From: Defluviitaleaceae bacterium
GTDB lineage: Bacteria > Bacillota > Clostridia > Lachnospirales > WQUN01
Length of the DNA: 55,252 bases
NCBI GenBank assembly: GCA_009788055.1
Contig: WQSG01000013.1
Coordinates: 1 to 55,252, forward strand
Direction: 5' to 3'
Part shown: in pieces, positions 52,111 to 55,252 of the stretch
Numbering within the stretch: the first letter of the stretch is position 1
How the letters are laid out: each line of letters starts with the position of its first letter
Notes under the pieces: model-generated
Databases searched by the model: none
What the model was told of the DNA's origin: nothing
The model's input: the letters and a program-made list of their open reading frames with translations, nothing else
Made by a program: the position numbers and the translations under genes

Positions 52111-52691
52111 ACATTGAACCCCATTGCCGCCAATTCGCGACACACTTTGGAAATAGGAAGCCCAACCACGGTGTAAAAATCGCCGTCAATTTTTTCCACA
52201 AGAACCGCGCCGCGTTCCTGTACGCCATACGCGCCCGCCTTGTCAAAGGGTTCGCCCGTGGCAATGTACGCATGAATTTCCGCGTCCGAAAGCTCGTGGA
52301 AATACACCCGCGCCATATCCGAAAAAACACGCTCTTGCTTTTTTGCGGAATGGGACACCAGCGCAACCCCCGTGTAAACCCTATGCTCCCGCCCCGAAAG
52401 TGACTTCAGCATTTCAAACGCTTCCGCTTTATCTGCGGGCTTGCCCAAAACTTTTCCGTCAATGTAAACCAGCGTATCCGCCGCAATTATTATATGTTCG
52501 TCGGGGCGTTCCCCAATCATCTCAACAACCGCCCGCACCTTGCGCAAAGCCAGTTCCGTCACCTGAAAATCAGGCGCACCTTCAATCGTCTCGTCCGCAT
52601 TGCTAACCACAACCTCATGCGCAATGCCCGCAAGCGTTAAAATTTGCCGCCGTCTGGGCGACCCCGATGCCAAAATAATTTTTGCTTTCAT
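52101..52691 (-). CDS. maf: Maf-family nucleoside triphosphate pyrophosphatase
   Basis: Hydrolyses non-canonical or modified NTPs to the monophosphate (house-cleaning), and was first seen as a septum inhibitor. The 196-aa product has LASGSPRR near the start, IIAADTLV with the catalytic Asp, GKPADKAEAFEML and EPFDKAGAYGVQ. It is the first gene of the maf-acpS-pgm group. Repeat copy G lies in front of it. Confidence 0.94.
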   Translation of the reverse strand: MKAKIILASGSPRRRQILTLAGIAHEVVVSNADETIEGAPDFQVTELALRKVRAVVEMIGERPDEHIIIAADTLVYIDGKVLGKPADKAEAFEMLKSLSGREHRVYTGVALVSHSAKKQERVFSDMARVYFHELSDAEIHAYIATGEPFDKAGAYGVQERGAVLVEKIDGDFYTVVGLPISKVCRELAAMGFNVWA

Positions 52692-52709
52692 TTAAATTCG
52701 CTCCTCTGC

Positions 52710-52838
52710 GAAAACCGCGGGGACGCTGTCCCCGCATCCCTGCAAGCCTTTAAAAAGGCTTGACCCAAACTTTAACATGGACTAGCGATAAGCGATAGTA
52801 CCGCAATAAAAAAAATCGCGCCATGCGCGATTTTTTCA
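52710..52838 (+). repeat. Palindromic repeat element, copy G (left arm and centre only)
   Basis: Contains GGGGACGCTGTCCCC, CAAGCCTTTAAAAAGGCTTG, AAACTTTAACATGGACTAGC and the centre hairpin. The right arm is missing, so this copy is truncated. Its centre is replaced by an AT-extended terminator-like hairpin (52810-52836). Confidence 0.8.
52810..52836 (-). terminator. Intrinsic terminator at the 3' end of the zinc-ribbon gene
   Basis: A 12-bp stem AAAAAATCGCGC/GCGCGATTTTTT with loop CAT lies 12 bp after the stop at 52848 on the minus strand and is flanked by T-runs in both directions. Confidence 0.75.
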
Positions 52839-52847
52839 AAGAGAAGT

Positions 52848-53564
52848 TTACTCAGAAATTTTTTTCATTTTCATTGAGATGAATATCAAACCGATTACCC
52901 CAATGGCAAATGTCAAATATGCCCATATGCTTGGGGAAAATGCACCCCTAAAGAATTCTTCAGCATTTGCAGCGGATGGAGCAGAAACAATGAAAATAAT
53001 TGATGCTACAGCCGCCGTCAAAAACGAAAGTTGCCCTATGCGCCATGCCCGTTTGTCACCTGACTGTACAAAGCATAAGAACATCAATAAACCTAAAGTG
53101 CCGGCAGCTACTAAAATCCGTGATATGGTCGCACCGCGGGAAAAGCTGGACAATATATCTGCCGACACTATTTGCCACTCTGATGGATTCCTTCCACGAG
53201 TTGCATCCCTCTCCAAGGTAAATTGAATTATGCGGTTATCTACTATTATTTCGTTAAAATTATTCCAAAGCGACAATCCATCCGTATTAAAATCAACACC
53301 GGCGTCACGTCTATCACTGTAACCGAAGTTAAAACTAGGAACCACCGCCCAACCACACGACATGGTCAGTATCAGCAACCCTGCAAGTACAGCGGTAAAC
53401 GCTTTTGCTTTGCGCTTAGTAGCCCCGTTTACACACTCGCTTACAGACGAAACTTGCGCAGGTGCAAATTCTTTGGGTGCAAGCTCAGCAACCTTAGTCC
53501 CGCAGCCGGGGCAAAACCCGCCCTTTACCTCCGATACGCTATTACCACAACTTGTACAAAACAT
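52848..53564 (-). CDS. Zinc-ribbon membrane protein, function unknown
   Basis: The 238-aa protein starts with a double-Cys zinc ribbon (MFCTSCGNSVSEVKGGFCPGCGTKV), then a membrane helix (AVLAGLLILTMSCGWAVV), an extracytoplasmic loop of ~70 residues and three further helices (ISRILVAAGTLGLLMFLCFV and two at the C-terminus). It lies 37 bp downstream of another zinc-ribbon membrane gene and probably shares its transcript. Such proteins are common in Clostridia without known role. Confidence 0.7.
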   Translation of the reverse strand: MFCTSCGNSVSEVKGGFCPGCGTKVAELAPKEFAPAQVSSVSECVNGATKRKAKAFTAVLAGLLILTMSCGWAVVPSFNFGYSDRRDAGVDFNTDGLSLWNNFNEIIVDNRIIQFTLERDATRGRNPSEWQIVSADILSSFSRGATISRILVAAGTLGLLMFLCFVQSGDKRAWRIGQLSFLTAAVASIIFIVSAPSAANAEEFFRGAFSPSIWAYLTFAIGVIGLIFISMKMKKISE

Positions 53565-53601
53565 ATTAATCCTCCAAATTTTTTATTTTACTTCCAAAGT
53601 T

Positions 53602-54393
53602 TTAGAATCCAAACATATCAAACATCCCCGTTGCATCAGGCATAAAGCTTGACATATCAGGCATCAAAAAGTTCATGGTAAAAGCGACAAGCACAAAATT
53701 TACAGCAATCATCAAAGCAATGTACACCCAAAACGGACTACACGGAAATTTTGCAGATTTTTGTATACCCCGATACAACATTACTGCATGAACAACAGAA
53801 CCCACATAAAGAAGGGTAAAAGCCCCGATTATGGAAAAGAAGCTGACTACAATAGAAACTGAAAGTGCAACGCTTGCCACCAAAGAAGAAGCCGCAACCA
53901 CATCCATAACCTTTACGAACGAAAAGTCTATTTTGAACATCGAGTACAGCAACTTCACGCAAGCACTTATAGCAAGCAAGGTTATTGCACCGCCCACAAG
54001 CCCTGAAACAAGCATTTGATTTTGAAGTTGGCTTATTTGCTCCCGCATCAATAATCCTGCCGCGCCCCCAACAATTCCAAACATACCAAGGATGCTACTG
54101 ATAAAATTACCAAATATAACCCTCATTGATAACGCTGATAACACAACATACAATCCCCCAAGGATAACCCATGTATTGCCTGTTGAGTTAATAGCAGTTT
54201 CAAGGGCGTGTTCAGGATTTACAGTGAAAGTTTGCTTTATTGCCGAAATGCTGTCGGTAACCATCGTGTTGGACTCAAGTGATGTGCTGTTTGATACACC
54301 CGAGACATTCATAGTTTCGCCTTTTTTTGCTCCGCAGTTTTGGCAAAATTCCAATTTTTCACCTATTTCACTACCACAACTTGAACAAAACAT
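53602..54393 (-). CDS. Zinc-ribbon multi-pass membrane protein, function unknown
   Basis: The 263-aa protein begins with the same ribbon type (MFCSSCGSEIGEKLEFCQNCGAK), a ~60-residue Ser/Thr-rich linker and then five or six membrane helices. The body is unlike the neighbour at 52848 apart from the ribbon. It starts at ATG 54393 after AAAGGAGGAG. The 407-bp upstream region holds the inverted recombination-like sites, so its expression could depend on their orientation. Confidence 0.7.
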   Translation of the reverse strand: MFCSSCGSEIGEKLEFCQNCGAKKGETMNVSGVSNSTSLESNTMVTDSISAIKQTFTVNPEHALETAINSTGNTWVILGGLYVVLSALSMRVIFGNFISSILGMFGIVGGAAGLLMREQISQLQNQMLVSGLVGGAITLLAISACVKLLYSMFKIDFSFVKVMDVVAASSLVASVALSVSIVVSFFSIIGAFTLLYVGSVVHAVMLYRGIQKSAKFPCSPFWVYIALMIAVNFVLVAFTMNFLMPDMSSFMPDATGMFDMFGF

Positions 54394-54515
54394 CCGATTG
54401 CCCTCCTCCTTTTAAGAATCTTTGAATACTTTTTAACTCTCATGTACATACACCTACTCCCTCGTTTTACGTTTGCGCAATGCGTATTTTTTATGTGAAG
54501 TCACCGGCAACAAAA

Positions 54516-54524
54516 TTCTAAGAA
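54516..54524. promoter_or_regulatory. TTCTAAGAA motif upstream of the zinc-ribbon pair and recombinase
   Basis: One of five intergenic copies of this 9-mer. It is 123 bp from the zinc-ribbon start. Otherwise 54394-54584 holds no gene; I see only AT-rich sequence and a small hairpin CATAG/CTATG at 54546-54559. Confidence 0.3.
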
Positions 54525-54584
54525 CTGTTCACCGTGACTTTTCACCATAGTTTGCTATGCTTTTTATCAAGCACTGCCCGTGCG

Positions 54585-54753
54585 ATGTAACACAATATCC
54601 ATTGTGTTACATTCGCGCAAACGCAGTAAAAATCGGCATCAAAAAAGCGAAGACGGTTTTCATCTTCGCGAAAGTTCAAATTATGTACAGCTACAACCCC
54701 GATTTTATGCGGGCAAATTCAACCCATGTAACACAATGGATATTATGTTACAT
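54585..54753. other. Putative invertible DNA element bounded by two inverted 28-bp Xer-like sites
   Basis: Site 1 (54585-54612) has left arm ATGTAACACAA, spacer TATCCA and right arm TTGTGTTACAT. Site 2 (54726-54753) has left arm ATGTAACACAA, spacer TGGATA and right arm TTATGTTACAT. Thus site 2 is the reverse complement of site 1 with one mismatch, and the asymmetric 6-bp spacers point in opposite directions. An 11-6-11 layout is that of tyrosine recombinase core sites such as dif; the site 2 right arm differs from the XerD arm of E. coli dif (TTATGTTAAAT) at one base. The 113 bp between hold hairpins but no gene. A tyrosine recombinase gene starts 48 bp downstream. Inversion is inferred; a stable long palindrome is the alternative. 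Confidence 0.65.
54641..54669 (-). terminator. Minus-strand terminator-like hairpin inside the invertible segment
   Basis: On the minus strand GCGAAGA and TCTTCGC enclose a 9-nt loop and are followed by TTTTTT. A possible promoter (TTACAT in site 2, 18-bp spacer, TAAAAT) lies just before it, so the segment could make a short RNA whose direction changes with orientation. Confidence 0.45.
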
Positions 54754-54800
54754 GAAAAAAATCTAATCTAAAAAATCCCATTCCGTAGGAGGAAAAAATT

Positions 54801-55252
54801 ATGGCACTAACAGAACCAATCCGCGACCCAAAGCAAGTAAGGAAGTTCCTTGCGTACTACCGCAACCTTGGGCAAACCCGCAATCAAGTTTTAGTTACCA
54901 TTGCACTACACACCGCCCTGCGCATTTCGGATATCCTTCGCATTCGCACCTGTGACGTATACGACTTTGCAAACCGCCGCGCCCGCACATCCATCACCAT
55001 AACCGAACGCAAAACAGGCAAAAGCAAAATCATAGCCCTGCACAAAAATATCATCCGCGCATTGGAAGCCCACTTCCCGCAAACCGCCCCAAACGCGCCG
55101 CTAATCATCAATCTAAGTACAAACAAACCAATCAGTCGTGTACACGCATATCGTTTAATAAGTGAAGCCGCAAACGCAATCGGCGTTATCCACAAGGTTG
55201 GCTGTCACTCACTGCGCAAAACTTTCGGCTATCATTCTTGGACAAGCGGAAT
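54801..55252 (+). CDS. Tyrosine recombinase/integrase, short FimB-like type (partial at window end)
   Basis: The 150 visible residues are a catalytic domain without the usual N-terminal core-binding (SAM-like) domain. Active-site parts seen are the first Arg in LHTALRISDIL (R41), the beta-hairpin Lys in TERKTGKSK, and the HxLR box in CHSLRKTFGYH. The second His/Trp and the nucleophilic Tyr would lie just beyond the window. The start ATG follows TAGGAGG. Small recombinases of this shape (FimB, FimE and others) flip promoter segments, and the inverted 28-bp sites 48 bp upstream are fitting substrates. Alternatively it could be an integrase of a small mobile element that begins here. Confidence 0.85.
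   Translation, partial: MALTEPIRDPKQVRKFLAYYRNLGQTRNQVLVTIALHTALRISDILRIRTCDVYDFANRRARTSITITERKTGKSKIIALHKNIIRALEAHFPQTAPNAPLIINLSTNKPISRVHAYRLISEAANAIGVIHKVGCHSLRKTFGYHSWTSG

Noticed and set aside
54585-54753. Integron attC/attI site
   Set aside because: The arms lack the conserved RYYYAAC/GTTRRRY boxes of attC, and the recombinase lacks visible integron integrase features.
54557-54766. 69-aa open frame crossing both inverted sites
   Set aside because: It has no ribosome binding site and is mostly made of the repeats and hairpins; the symmetry explains the open frame.

Overview
The window looks like a chromosomal piece of a spore-forming, Gram-positive anaerobe of the Clostridia type. A small acid-soluble spore protein (37194-37391) and a CotD-like coat protein (37934-38254) point to sporulation. 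AddA, RicT, YqeG, ComFB, an RsiV-like protein and an iron-containing butanol-type dehydrogenase are Firmicutes hallmarks, and RNase P RNA looks class A. I cannot name genus or species. Coding density is high, most gaps are under 200 bp, and start codons are mostly ATG with several GTG/TTG.

Layout. 1-2707: end of addA carrying a palindromic repeat, a type III toxin-antitoxin locus (two 45-nt RNA repeats, terminator, CptN-like toxin), manA and a rhodanese. 2710-6906 (minus): rarA, a zinc-ribbon membrane protein, a 108-bp element with terminal inverted repeats, a UDG-like protein, a NodB deacetylase, a PilZ protein and an NMP-kinase-like protein. 7003-10049: eda, a methyltransferase, rpsA, rnpB and tRNA-Ser(GCU). 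10086-19362: a sensor diguanylate cyclase, a FliK-like protein, a glycosyltransferase, an Fe-alcohol dehydrogenase, a cNMP/DUF2225 protein and an RsiV-like envelope protein. 19434-26515: small regulatory or hypothetical genes, an acyl-ACP thioesterase, an HD phosphohydrolase, and the polyphosphate pair ppk1 and pap. 26578-32405: a Yip1 protein, a MacA/LolD/MacB-type exporter interrupted by a repeat, and pncB. 32601-38254: ricT, ilvE, prepilin-like genes mixed with yqeG, comFB and efp, spore genes and gtrA. 38480-52691 (minus): lysS, an isolated rpoBC pair, pepD, phosphoglycerate mutase, acpS and maf. 52848-55252: two zinc-ribbon membrane proteins, a pair of inverted Xer-like sites and a tyrosine recombinase cut by the window end.

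Three things stand out. (1) At 54585-54753 two 28-bp sites with 11-6-11 architecture lie in inverted orientation, 48 bp upstream of a short FimB-like tyrosine recombinase; this looks like a self-contained DNA inversion switch or a Xer-type cassette. (2) At 789-1464 there is a complete CptIN-like type III toxin-antitoxin locus. (3) A modular palindromic repeat of about 190 bp occurs in seven full or partial copies. One copy lies inside the open reading frame of addA and appears to be translated in frame.

Regulatory signals that can be read include sigma-A-like promoters for the toxin-antitoxin RNA, the Sel1 gene, ilvE, lysS and rpoB, a possible sigma-G promoter for the spore protein, and several intrinsic terminators. 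c-di-GMP signalling is suggested by the GGDEF protein with an intact I-site and by the PilZ protein.
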